Below, piece after piece: positions 24,154 through 32,291 of a stretch of DNA of 64,000 nt; positions within the stretch are counted from its first letter, which is position 1, and every line of letters begins with the position of its first letter. The notes under the pieces were generated by a model, which worked only from the letters and a program-made list of their open reading frames with translations, was not told the origin of the DNA and ran no database searches. The stretch is from Hymenobacter plasmatis (GTDB lineage Bacteria > Bacteroidota > Bacteroidia > Cytophagales > Hymenobacteraceae). The stretch lies in contig NZ_JAJFAW010000007.1 in NCBI RefSeq assembly GCF_020711255.1, positions 124,001 through 188,000 on the forward strand. Direction: 5' to 3'. A program made the position numbers and the translations under genes.

Positions 24154-24543
24154 TTACAGTTCCGCTTCTTCCAGCGAAGAGTCCAGGGATTTGTCCGGAG
24201 TTTCCGATTCTTCGGAGTTGGGCTGGGAAGTTTGGGGGTAGTCATGCAGCGCCAACAGGTCGGGCAGCTCGGCGGGGTCGGTTACCAGCAGTACCCGCAC
24301 GGGCGTGGAGCTGCCGGCTTCCAGGGCCGCCGTCAGGCTCACTACGTCGAGGTCGCCCCGCAGCGGGCCACACAGAATAAGAATATCGGGGTGGAGGAGC
24401 CGCGCGGCTTTCAGGGCGGCTTCCCCACGGGCTTCGACCACAATGATTTCATCGCGGCCAGCCAGCCGAAAAGGGGCCGCCAGCTCTTTGGCTAATTTAA
24501 CGTCATCGACAGCCAATAAGACACGCAAGGGATAGGCAGGCAT
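24154..24543 (-). CDS. Degenerate response-regulator receiver protein
   Basis: 129-aa protein, ATG at 24543 ([14 protein letters not shown]). Residues 5-90 follow the CheY-like beta/alpha pattern: RVLLAVDD supplies the first acidic pair, and [24 protein letters not shown] is strand 3. At the phospho-acceptor position Cys stands where Asp is expected (ILILC), and strand 5 (VRVLLVTDP) lacks the conserved Lys. It is therefore probably a pseudo-receiver that is not phosphorylated. The last 30 residues are acidic and disordered ([19 protein letters not shown]). No kinase gene is adjacent. The fold call is by eye and moderate. Confidence 0.6.
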   Translation of the reverse strand: MPAYPLRVLLAVDDVKLAKELAAPFRLAGRDEIIVVEARGEAALKAARLLHPDILILCGPLRGDLDVVSLTAALEAGSSTPVRVLLVTDPAELPDLLALHDYPQTSQPNSEESETPDKSLDSSLEEAEL

Positions 24544-24687
24544 AGGATACGGATAGAATTGCACTCCAAAGGTCAGAACCACACGGCCGGCAGAATGGAG
24601 ATTCAAGACCAACAGATGCAATGACTTTGCCAATGACTCCGCCGCGCCCCCGAACGGCGCGAACCGGCACTCGCTATCCGGCTCAAC

Positions 24688-27600
24688 TTACTGGTACTGC
24701 TGGTAGCGGTTGCGGTTGAGCTTCAAATCCTGCAGCAGGCTGCTCTTGGCCGATATGGTGAAGCCGTAGCCTTTGGTGACGCCAAACGGAATCCACTGGC
24801 CGGTGATTTGCCAGCAGTGCAAATCCCGGAAGAATGTCACGTTGGGGTACGTAATGGTCTGGTGCGTAATGTCGTAGCCCAGGTTGTAGCTCAGGCGCAG
24901 GTTGGGCGTGAGCTTTACCGAGCCGGTGACGCCCACGGTGTTCAGGGCCAGAATGGGCGGGCGCGCGTCGCCGGATTTCAGCGGAATGGGGTTGGTGGTG
25001 TAGCCAGCCGCGTAGGTCAGGGCCAGCTCCCAGGGAATCTCGAAGTCGACGTAATCGGCGTAGTAGTTGGGCTGGCCCACCGTGCCCAGGGTGGGGTCGT
25101 TGGTGGGGGCTACGGCCCGGGGCACCACGCTCTTGCGGTTGCCCGAGGCCGGGTTGAAGGAATAGGTAGCCCCAAAGGTGGCCGAAGCCAGGCGCAGGAG
25201 CTTGCGCGGGTCGGCCTCAAACAAGTACTTGTTGATGGTGCGGCCCTGGGCGTCGCGCTGGTAGGGCTCGAAAAGGGCGGTGCTGTTGAGGTTGAGCTTG
25301 CGGGCCACCTGGGTGCGAAAGTTGACCGCCACCGGCTGGAGCCTGAGTGAATCGGCCGCGAAGTTGTAGCTGGTGCTGAAGTCGAGGCCTTCAATCAGGC
25401 TGGCCTTGCGGAAGGGGTTGGTGCCGGTGGTGTCGTTGGCCTCGCGCACCTTCATCTCCACCGAGTTCTGCAGGTTGAACGTGACCTGGTTTTGCTTGCT
25501 GCCGCCTGGCGTGCCGTACAGGAAATTATTGAAGCTGCTGAACGGGTAGGGGTTGCGGCCGTTCACGGACGTTAATTGGTCGCGGGGCACCAACTGGTTA
25601 AACTGGTTGCGCAGTCCGTACAGGTCGGGCTGGGGGAATACGCTGCTGCGCTGGGTAAAGTCCGGCGCGTAGCTGTAGTTCAGGCTGGGCGTGACCTTGT
25701 GGCGCAGGGCCTGAATTTTGTGGGTGCCCTTGCGGTTGATGGTGCCGTAGAAGGTGGTGTTCAAACTCGCCGACGCCGAGTAGTTGTTGATGCGGTACAG
25801 GCCGTAGGTGGTATCGATGCGCACGGCCTGGGCCACGGGGCTGAAGCGGTAGTTGAGCCGCTGCCCGTACCAGACCTCGCCGTAGTTGAGCGATGGCGTG
25901 AACTGCAAGTGCTGGGCAATGGGGTAGGAGCCCAACCCGATGCCGAAGCTGTGCTGCACGCCGTTGCGGGAGTTGCGCAGCACCTTCCCCACATTAGCAA
26001 AGTTGAGCGGAATGTTGGTGGGCACGGTGGTGCCGCCCAGCAGGGGCAGCCCGTTGGCGAGGCTGCGGGCCGGCACAATGTTGCTCACTTCGTTGCGGGC
26101 CGTCAGGTTGTAGCTCAGGGTGAACTGCTCGTAGACTTTGCCCAGCTTATGCGCGCCCGGCTCAATGCCGAACCACTGGTACGGGTACTGCCGGGCCAGG
26201 CCCAGGCTCACGTCGGGCAGGGTAAAGGTCATCGACCCATCGGTGCCCTGGCTCTGGCTGAGCCGCACGTCGTAGTTGATGGGCAGGTTGCGCAGCTGCT
26301 TGGAGTAGCTGATGCTGGAGCTGAACTGCGTGGACAGGTAGCGGCGCGCGTCGAGGCTGTTGATTTTGTTGAAGCTGCTGGTGCCGGCGTTCACGCTGGC
26401 CGAGAACCGCCCGCCGCCGGGCTTGGGCACGGGCGTGTGGCTCCAGGTAATCCAGAACGAGTTGGCCGCTGGGGGCTTGATGTACACTTGGCCGGTGCCC
26501 AGGGCGTCGGAGGTCAGAATCTGGTTGCTGGGCCGGGTCGAGAAGCGGAGGTTGAAATTGCCCTGAAAGGTGTAGCGCTTCAGGTACGACACGTCGGACG
26601 TGGCGCCCCAGCCGCCGAAGCTCTGGGCGTTGCCGGCGTACACGTCGCCGGTGAGGCGCACGCCGATGTAGTCGTTCGGCGCGAAGTAGTAACCGCCGTT
26701 GCTCAGGTAGTACCCACGGTCAGCGGCCTGCCCAAACGTGGGGATGATGACGCCCGAGCCCCGGTTGGTGGTGGGCATGGGGAAGAAGCCGAACAGGAAG
26801 CCCAGCGGCGTGGGCACGTCGCCAATCACGAGGTTGAAGGGGCCGGTCACCACCTTATCGCCCGGAATTACCTTCATGCGCTTGGCCTGAATGTAGAAGT
26901 GCGGGTGCTCGAGGTTGCAGGTGGTGTAGCGGCCTATCAAGCCATCAATGTCGCCGTTGGGCTGGCGCTTAATCACGGAAGCACTCACGTAGCCTTCGCC
27001 CTGGGTGGTCACGGCCTCGCTTACCCGGGCCTTCTTGGTTTTGAAGTTGTAGGCAATGCTTTTGGCCGTGTACAAGCCGCCTTTGTCTTTGAGCACGGGC
27101 CGGCCTTCGAGCTTGTTGTTCAGCGAGTCGCGCTTGCCGTCGGCCGTCATGGTGTTCTTGCCGTAGTCCACCGTGATGACGGCCGCTTTCAGGTCAGTGT
27201 CGCCGTAGTCTACGCTGGCCTTGTTGTATAAGCGGGCCACCTTGCCGGTCACGTCGAACTGGATGGAGTCCTTGGCCGCGTACTTTATCGTGGTTTCAAT
27301 CTGGCCTTTGGGCTTGCCCGAGACCTGCAGCGAGTCGCCGGTGCGGCTCACGGCGCCCGGCAAGCCGGTGTTGCGCACGCCGCCGGGAGCCAGGGTGTCG
27401 GGCACGGGTTTGTGCGAGGTTCCGGGCACGCGGGGCTGGCCGGTATTGCGGGCGCCGGCCGGGGGCGGGCCTTGCGGGTCGCGCGGGTCGGGCGAGATGA
27501 AGCGCACCGGTGGGGTGGGGGCGCTGCCCGGCCGCTGCGTGGGCTTGGCCAGGGGCACCTTGGGCTTAGCAGGCGCCGGGGCTTGGGGGGCCGTGCGCTT

Positions 27601-27786
27601 TTTGGCCGCCTTGGCTTGGGGCGTGGGCTTGGGCGGCGTCACGGCCTGGCCCCAGGCGGAGCCGGCCGCACCAGCCACCATTAAAATTAAGAGGCCCAGC
27701 AGCCTGGCGCGGGCCCCAATGGGGGCTGCGTGGCGTGGCCATGGCCGAAACCCGGCTCCAGAATGAAGGCCAAACCAAACAGGCAA
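24688..27786 (-). CDS. lptD: LPS-assembly protein LptD (OstA-like)
   Basis: About 1032-aa outer-membrane protein that inserts lipopolysaccharide. An N-terminal signal (RLLGLLILMVAGAAGSAWG) and a Pro/Ala-rich linker lead to an OstA-like beta-jellyroll with DSIQFDVTGKVARLYNKASVDYGDTDLKA and TYTTCNLEHPHFYIQAKRMKVIPGDKVVTGPFNLVI. A long beta-barrel ends near QQYQ. The frame is open to 28008, but a good promoter (27827-27857) puts transcription start near 27820, so a start at or after the TTG at 27786 is preferred; no better ATG precedes the signal peptide. It is divergent from the amidase gene. Confidence 0.88.
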   Translation of the reverse strand: MPVWFGLHSGAGFRPWPRHAAPIGARARLLGLLILMVAGAAGSAWGQAVTPPKPTPQAKAAKKRTAPQAPAPAKPKVPLAKPTQRPGSAPTPPVRFISPDPRDPQGPPPAGARNTGQPRVPGTSHKPVPDTLAPGGVRNTGLPGAVSRTGDSLQVSGKPKGQIETTIKYAAKDSIQFDVTGKVARLYNKASVDYGDTDLKAAVITVDYGKNTMTADGKRDSLNNKLEGRPVLKDKGGLYTAKSIAYNFKTKKARVSEAVTTQGEGYVSASVIKRQPNGDIDGLIGRYTTCNLEHPHFYIQAKRMKVIPGDKVVTGPFNLVIGDVPTPLGFLFGFFPMPTTNRGSGVIIPTFGQAADRGYYLSNGGYYFAPNDYIGVRLTGDVYAGNAQSFGGWGATSDVSYLKRYTFQGNFNLRFSTRPSNQILTSDALGTGQVYIKPPAANSFWITWSHTPVPKPGGGRFSASVNAGTSSFNKINSLDARRYLSTQFSSSISYSKQLRNLPINYDVRLSQSQGTDGSMTFTLPDVSLGLARQYPYQWFGIEPGAHKLGKVYEQFTLSYNLTARNEVSNIVPARSLANGLPLLGGTTVPTNIPLNFANVGKVLRNSRNGVQHSFGIGLGSYPIAQHLQFTPSLNYGEVWYGQRLNYRFSPVAQAVRIDTTYGLYRINNYSASASLNTTFYGTINRKGTHKIQALRHKVTPSLNYSYAPDFTQRSSVFPQPDLYGLRNQFNQLVPRDQLTSVNGRNPYPFSSFNNFLYGTPGGSKQNQVTFNLQNSVEMKVREANDTTGTNPFRKASLIEGLDFSTSYNFAADSLRLQPVAVNFRTQVARKLNLNSTALFEPYQRDAQGRTINKYLFEADPRKLLRLASATFGATYSFNPASGNRKSVVPRAVAPTNDPTLGTVGQPNYYADYVDFEIPWELALTYAAGYTTNPIPLKSGDARPPILALNTVGVTGSVKLTPNLRLSYNLGYDITHQTITYPNVTFFRDLHCWQITGQWIPFGVTKGYGFTISAKSSLLQDLKLNRNRYQQYQ

Positions 27787-27809
27787 AGTATAGTAGCGGT
27801 TAATTCGTT

Positions 27810-27817
27810 TACTTTTG
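27810..27817 (+). promoter_or_regulatory. Candidate -7 box of the amidase gene
   Basis: TACTTTTG matches TAnnTTTG about 48 nt before the GTG at 27866. Its transcription start would fall almost exactly where the minus-strand lptD promoter starts. No -33 TTG is evident. Confidence 0.35.
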
Positions 27818-27826
27818 GGGCTTATA

Positions 27827-27857
27827 CAAAGGTAGCAGGTCGCTACCGCCCCTTCAA
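27827..27857 (-). promoter_or_regulatory. Promoter of lptD
   Basis: On the minus strand TTG (27857-27855), exactly 20 nt, then TACCTTTG (27834-27827): both elements with ideal spacing. It argues that LptD begins downstream of about 27820 and not at 28008. Confidence 0.65.
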
Positions 27858-27865
27858 CGAACAAC

Positions 27866-28723
27866 GTGCGGATTATTGTCATCCTGGCCAGTGCCGCCCT
27901 GCTGGTGCTCGGCGCCGGCAGCGGGGAGTGGAAAGCGGAGGCCCAGACGCCGGCCGATTCGACCCGCGTAGCGCCCGATTCTGCGCTCGCGGCCCCCGAT
28001 TCTCCCAATGCTCCCTACCGCTACCGGCTGCGCACCGTGGTGCTCGACGCGGGCCACGGCGGCAAAGACCGCGGCTGCGCGGGCGCTTCGGCCCGGGAGG
28101 CCGACGTGGCCCTGAACCTGGTGCTGGCCCTGGGCCGCCAGATTCAGGAAAACATGCCCGACGTAAAGGTCATTTACACGCGCAAGACCAACGTGTTTAT
28201 TGAGCTGGACGAGCGCGCCGCCATTGCCAACCGCAATCACGCCGACCTGTTCATCTCCATTCATTGCAACGCCGGCCCCAGCCAAAGCCACGGCACCGAG
28301 GTGTGGACCATGGGCCTGCACAAAACCACCGCCAACCTGGGCGTAGCCCAACGCGAAAACTCAGTTATTCTCCAGGAAAAGGACTACAAAACCCGCTACG
28401 ACGGTTTCGACCCCAGCTCACCCCAGAGTCATATTCTGTTTTCGCTGTTCCAGTCGGCCTACATCACCAACAGCCTGCGCTTTGCCCAGCGGGTAGACCG
28501 GCAGCTGCGCACCAGCGTGAGCCGGCCCAGCCGCGGCGTAAAACAGGCCGGCTTTCTGGTGCTCTGGAAGTCGACCATGCCCTCGGTGCTCATCGAATCC
28601 GGCTTCCTTACCAACCCTTCCGAAGAGCGGTACCTCAACGACAAAGCTAATCAGTCGTATATGGCGGCGGGAATCTATCGGGCCTTCCGTGAATACAAGC
28701 GCGAACTCGAAGGCGGCTCCTGA
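27866..28723 (+). CDS. N-acetylmuramoyl-L-alanine amidase (Amidase_3)
   Basis: 285-aa periplasmic Zn amidase that cuts the bond between MurNAc and the stem peptide. Signal peptide MRIIVILASAALLVLGAGSG (GTG start), then the catalytic domain with Zn ligands in VVLDAGHGGKDRGC and SAREADVALN, SIHCNAGPSQSHGTEVWTMG, and the catalytic Glu in SVLIESGFLTNPSEERYL. No SPOR or LysM domain. It probably helps daughter-cell separation. It is divergent from lptD and is followed 119 nt later by an MCE protein, forming an envelope gene group. Confidence 0.93.
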   Translation: MRIIVILASAALLVLGAGSGEWKAEAQTPADSTRVAPDSALAAPDSPNAPYRYRLRTVVLDAGHGGKDRGCAGASAREADVALNLVLALGRQIQENMPDVKVIYTRKTNVFIELDERAAIANRNHADLFISIHCNAGPSQSHGTEVWTMGLHKTTANLGVAQRENSVILQEKDYKTRYDGFDPSSPQSHILFSLFQSAYITNSLRFAQRVDRQLRTSVSRPSRGVKQAGFLVLWKSTMPSVLIESGFLTNPSEERYLNDKANQSYMAAGIYRAFREYKRELEGGS

Positions 28724-28842
28724 ACTAAAGCGTAACGGCGCGCATTGAATGCAGTAAAAATCCAGTTCCTGCTTTCTGTCGTACCATCCTTCAGGTCAAT
28801 ACCGCTGCTTCCCCATTCACCCATCCAATTATTACCCCCCTC

Positions 28843-29859
28843 GTGTCTAAAGAAATAAAAGTAGCGTTGCTGACCATTGTGGCCATTGCGGCGCTCGTTA
28901 TCGGCTATAATTTTCTGCGCGGCAGCAACGTTTTGTCTTCCGACCAGACTTACTACGCCACCTATCCCAAGGTGGAGGGCCTGAACGTAGGCGCGATGGT
29001 TGCGCTAAACGGCATCAAGGTGGGCCAGGTGAAAAGCATGCAGCTGCAGCCCGACAAAGGGAATAGCGTGCGCGTGGCCTTGGAGCTGCAAAAAGATATT
29101 GTGGTGGGCGACTCCACCACGGCTAGCCTGGGCGGCACGCTGCTTGGCTCCAAAGGAATTACCCTGACGCTGGGGAAAAACTCGAAGGTGTATACCGGCG
29201 GCGAAGAAATCCGAACCGTGACCCCTTCCAGCATTACCGACGCGTTTCAGGCCAAGGCCCTGCCCGTGCTGGATACGGTGGGCGCCACGCTTTCGCACAT
29301 CAACGGCTTCCTGAACCGCGATGCCCAGACCAACATTCAGCAAACCCTGCTTGGCGCCCGCGGCACCACCGAGGCGCTGCAAAAGCTCATTGTGGACAAC
29401 CAGCGCAACATCAATCTGATTACGCGCAACCTGGCCCAGATGAGCACGGCGCTGAACAAGACCACGAGCAAGCTCGACCGCATTGCCGTAAACTTCTCGC
29501 AGCTGTCCGATTCGTTGAAGGCCGCGCCCGTGGGCCCCGCCTTGCGCCGGCTCAACTCCACCATGGCCGAAGCCCAAACTACCGTGGCCAGCCTGAACCG
29601 CGCCCTGAACGACAAAAAAGGCTCGATGGGCAAGCTGCTCAACGACACCTTGCTCTACAACAACCTCAACGCCACGGCCGCCAGCTCCAACGACCTGCTC
29701 GTGGACCTCAAGGCCAACCCGAAGCGCTACGTGCATTTCTCGGTATTCGGCGGTGGCAAAGAGAAGAACAAAGTGGAAACCACCAAGAAGCCCAACGGAA
29801 CCACCACCACGGAAGTGAAGAAGGTGGAAACCACGCCCGCCCTTGCACCACTGAAGTAG
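28843..29859 (+). CDS. MCE / MlaD family protein
   Basis: 338-aa protein with an N-terminal membrane helix (VALLTIVAIAALVIGYNFLRG, residues 7-27) and an MCE domain (about 36-115; YYATYPKVEGLNVGAMVALNGIKVGQVKSMQL), the substrate-binding part of Mla-type phospholipid transport between the membranes. A long helical segment (about 120-290) follows and the end is Lys/Thr-rich (ETTKKPNGTTTTEVKKVE). It starts with GTG. Partner mlaE/mlaF genes are not in the window. A terminator follows the stop. Confidence 0.88.
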   Translation: MSKEIKVALLTIVAIAALVIGYNFLRGSNVLSSDQTYYATYPKVEGLNVGAMVALNGIKVGQVKSMQLQPDKGNSVRVALELQKDIVVGDSTTASLGGTLLGSKGITLTLGKNSKVYTGGEEIRTVTPSSITDAFQAKALPVLDTVGATLSHINGFLNRDAQTNIQQTLLGARGTTEALQKLIVDNQRNINLITRNLAQMSTALNKTTSKLDRIAVNFSQLSDSLKAAPVGPALRRLNSTMAEAQTTVASLNRALNDKKGSMGKLLNDTLLYNNLNATAASSNDLLVDLKANPKRYVHFSVFGGGKEKNKVETTKKPNGTTTTEVKKVETTPALAPLK

Positions 29860-29903
29860 TGGCCCCGCGCCGCTGCTGAAGCGACGCTTCCCGCTCCTGC
29901 CCG

Positions 29904-29936
29904 TACCTTTGAAATCCGCCTTCGGGCGGATTTTTT
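29904..29936 (+). promoter_or_regulatory. -7 box running straight into a terminator hairpin
   Basis: TACCTTTG (29904-29911), an exact -7 consensus, is followed at once by AAATCCGCC-TTCG-GGCGGATTTTTT (29912-29936), a textbook intrinsic terminator. The hairpin ends the upstream MlaD transcript; if the -7 box is used for the carboxylase gene, its transcript would start inside or before the hairpin. Confidence 0.55.
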
Positions 29937-29972
29937 GTGCCCATTCTTCCAAAATCCCACCCCCGCTTTTTT

Positions 29973-31601
29973 ATGAACGTCGAGTTCAACCGCAACGAAG
30001 ACCAACTCAAGCAACTCAGCTTCCAGCTCCACCAGAAGTTTCAAAAAGTAGCCCTGGGCGGGGGCGAGAAGCGCATTGCCGCCCACAAAGCCAAAGGCAA
30101 GCTCACCGCCCGCGAACGCATCAACTACTTGCTGGATAAAGGCGCGGCCCAGGTCGAAATCGGCGCTTTTGCGGGCGAGGGCATGTACAAAGAAGAAGGC
30201 GGCTGCCCCGGCGGCGGCGTGGTGGTGGTGATTGGCTACGTGGCCGGCCGCCAGTGCGTGGTAGTAGCGAACGACGCCACCGTGAAGGCCGGCGCGTGGT
30301 TCCCCATCACGGCCAAAAAGAACCTGCGGGCCCAGGAAATCAGCATCGAAAACAAGCTGCCGATTATTTACCTGGTCGATTCCGCCGGCGTGTACCTGCC
30401 CATGCAGGATGAGATTTTTCCCGATAAAGAGCATTTTGGCCGCATTTTCCGCAACAACGCGGTGATGAGCAGCATGGGCATCGTGCAGATTTCGGCCATC
30501 ATGGGCCCCTGCGTGGCCGGTGGCGCCTACCTGCCCATCATGAGCGACGAGGCCATGATTGTGAACGGGACCGGCTCGGTATTCCTGGCCGGCTCCTACC
30601 TGGTGAAATCCGCCATTGGCGAAACCATCGACAACGAGGCGCTGGGCGGCGCCAGCATGCACTCCGAAATCTCGGGCGTGACCGACTACAAGTTCGACAC
30701 CGACGAAGAGTGCCTGGAGCACATCCGCAACATCTTCGACAAGATGGGCGGCCAGGCGTCGGCCGGCTTCAGCCGCGTGGCCCCGGCCAAACCTGCGCAG
30801 GACGAGCAGGAAATCTACGGCCTGCTGCCCTCCGACCGCGTGAAGCCCTACGACATGATGGAAATCATCAACCGCCTGGTCGATAACTCGGAGTTTGAGC
30901 CCTACAAGGACCTGTATGGCCAGACGCTCATCTGCGGGCTGGCGCGCATCGACGGTTGGGCGGTGGGCATCGTGGCCAACCAGCGCAAAATCGTGAAGAG
31001 CAAGAAAACCGGCATGCAGATGGGCGGCGTCATCTACTCCGACTCGGCCGACAAAGCCGCACGCTTCATCATGAACTGCAACCAGAAGCGCATCCCTCTG
31101 GTGTTTCTGCACGACGTGTCGGGCTTCATGGTGGGCTCGGCCTCCGAGCAGGGCGGCATCATCAAGGACGGCGCCAAGATGGTGAATGCCATGGCCAATT
31201 CGGTGGTGCCCAAGTTCACGGTCATCGTGGGCAACAGCTACGGCGCCGGCAACTATGCCATGTGCGGCAAAGCCTACGACCCGCGCCTCATCGTGGCCTG
31301 GCCCACCGCCCAACTCGCCGTAATGAGCGGCGCCGCGGCCGCCAATACGCTGCTGCAAATCCAGGTGGCTTCCCTCAAAGCCAAAGGCGAAGTCATCACC
31401 CCGGAAGCCGAAAAGGAACTTTTGGACCGCATCAAAGCCCGCTACGAGGAGCAATTATCGCCTTACTACGCCGCGGCCCGCCTCTGGGTCGATGCCGTTA
31501 TTGACCCGCTGGAAACGCGTAAGGTGATTTCGGAAGGCATTGCAGCTGCAAACCATGCGCCGATTGAGAAGGCGTATAACGTGGGTGTTATTCAGGTGTG
31601 A
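29973..31601 (+). CDS. Acyl-CoA carboxylase beta subunit (methylcrotonyl/propionyl type)
   Basis: 542-aa carboxyltransferase subunit of a biotin-dependent acyl-CoA carboxylase. N-terminal half: GKLTARERINYLLD, GGCPGGGVVVVIGYV, VDSAGVYLPMQDEIFPDKEHFGRIFRNNA, MGPCVAGGAYLPIMSDEAMIV. C-terminal half: CGLARIDGWAVGIVANQ, VFLHDVSGFMVGSASEQGGIIKDGAKMVNA, GNSYGAGNYAMCGKAYDPRL. The FPDKEHFGRIF segment favours the methylcrotonyl-CoA carboxylase branch, used in leucine breakdown. ATG at 29973 gives the expected start. No biotin carboxylase gene is adjacent, so its alpha subunit is elsewhere. Confidence 0.9.
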   Translation: MNVEFNRNEDQLKQLSFQLHQKFQKVALGGGEKRIAAHKAKGKLTARERINYLLDKGAAQVEIGAFAGEGMYKEEGGCPGGGVVVVIGYVAGRQCVVVANDATVKAGAWFPITAKKNLRAQEISIENKLPIIYLVDSAGVYLPMQDEIFPDKEHFGRIFRNNAVMSSMGIVQISAIMGPCVAGGAYLPIMSDEAMIVNGTGSVFLAGSYLVKSAIGETIDNEALGGASMHSEISGVTDYKFDTDEECLEHIRNIFDKMGGQASAGFSRVAPAKPAQDEQEIYGLLPSDRVKPYDMMEIINRLVDNSEFEPYKDLYGQTLICGLARIDGWAVGIVANQRKIVKSKKTGMQMGGVIYSDSADKAARFIMNCNQKRIPLVFLHDVSGFMVGSASEQGGIIKDGAKMVNAMANSVVPKFTVIVGNSYGAGNYAMCGKAYDPRLIVAWPTAQLAVMSGAAAANTLLQIQVASLKAKGEVITPEAEKELLDRIKARYEEQLSPYYAAARLWVDAVIDPLETRKVISEGIAAANHAPIEKAYNVGVIQV

Positions 31602-31629
31602 TTGAACTGCGTTGAGCTAAGCAGAAATT

Positions 31630-32133
31630 ATGAGAATTGTACTTAGCACTTGCGCCCTCGTGCTATTATGCTCAGCTGGGATAACAGGATGTAGCAAAGA
31701 GAAAAAGCAGTTACAACAAGAAGTGAGCTTTGATAAACTAACGCCTGATGGCAGTCTCATTATCCACTTTGAATGGGCTACAATTACTGCAAGAGCACGT
31801 GGGAATGCCATAACTTTTGAGCATTGGAGATTTAGAGACTCTCTGACTAGCAGAGGCAAATGGCATATACCAACAAATAGACAGATTGAAAAAGCCGAGC
31901 TGAGCGCATCAGAGAAAGACAGCATGTATATCTGGGTTAAAAAGCTGATACAAAAGCCCGTAAATCCCAAAATGTTCTGCACAGATTATGTGGGATATGT
32001 AAGTCTTGCTGTTGTGCATTCAGCACAGGTTCGACAATCATGCACGTACAGTTCGGTATGTGAATGGGAAACTCTGAGCCCAGAATCTAAAAAACTGAAT
32101 GCGATTATTAGATCGAAGTTTTCGGGGTTCTAG
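31630..32133 (+). CDS. AT-rich putative lipoprotein
   Basis: 167-aa protein with signal peptide and lipobox ITGC (Cys at residue 21: MRIVLSTCALVLLCSAGITGC). The rest has Trp and paired Cys residues but no recognised domain. Base and codon use (many AGA, ATA, TTA) is clearly more AT-rich than the genes on both sides, which suggests horizontal transfer. It starts 28 nt after the carboxylase gene, next to a GTTGAGCTAA word, but is probably functionally unrelated to it. Confidence 0.6.
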   Translation: MRIVLSTCALVLLCSAGITGCSKEKKQLQQEVSFDKLTPDGSLIIHFEWATITARARGNAITFEHWRFRDSLTSRGKWHIPTNRQIEKAELSASEKDSMYIWVKKLIQKPVNPKMFCTDYVGYVSLAVVHSAQVRQSCTYSSVCEWETLSPESKKLNAIIRSKFSGF

Positions 32134-32291
32134 TTCTTATGCGAGTTCTAGTAATGAGAGAAATTCCATTCTGGTGCTCTTTCGGAGTGCAATGGCGAAA
32201 GCCGCCTGCTTGGGGCTTATAGTCCTCAAATGGTGCGAGTTATGCTGCACTAAACTTGCGCCAGTAGGCCGGAATAGCGGGCCCCTCAAGC

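Noticed and set aside
25576..27231. 551-residue open frame antisense to lptD
   Set aside because: Gly/Val/His-rich shadow with no start context or domain; the lptD frame is well supported.
27787..28008. Upstream extension of LptD to 28008
   Set aside because: It would read through the divergent promoter region and the signal peptide of the amidase gene; the promoter at 27827-27857 places the start later.
29727..31454. 575-residue antisense frame over the carboxylase gene
   Set aside because: Composition of a shadow frame; the plus-strand gene has full family motifs.
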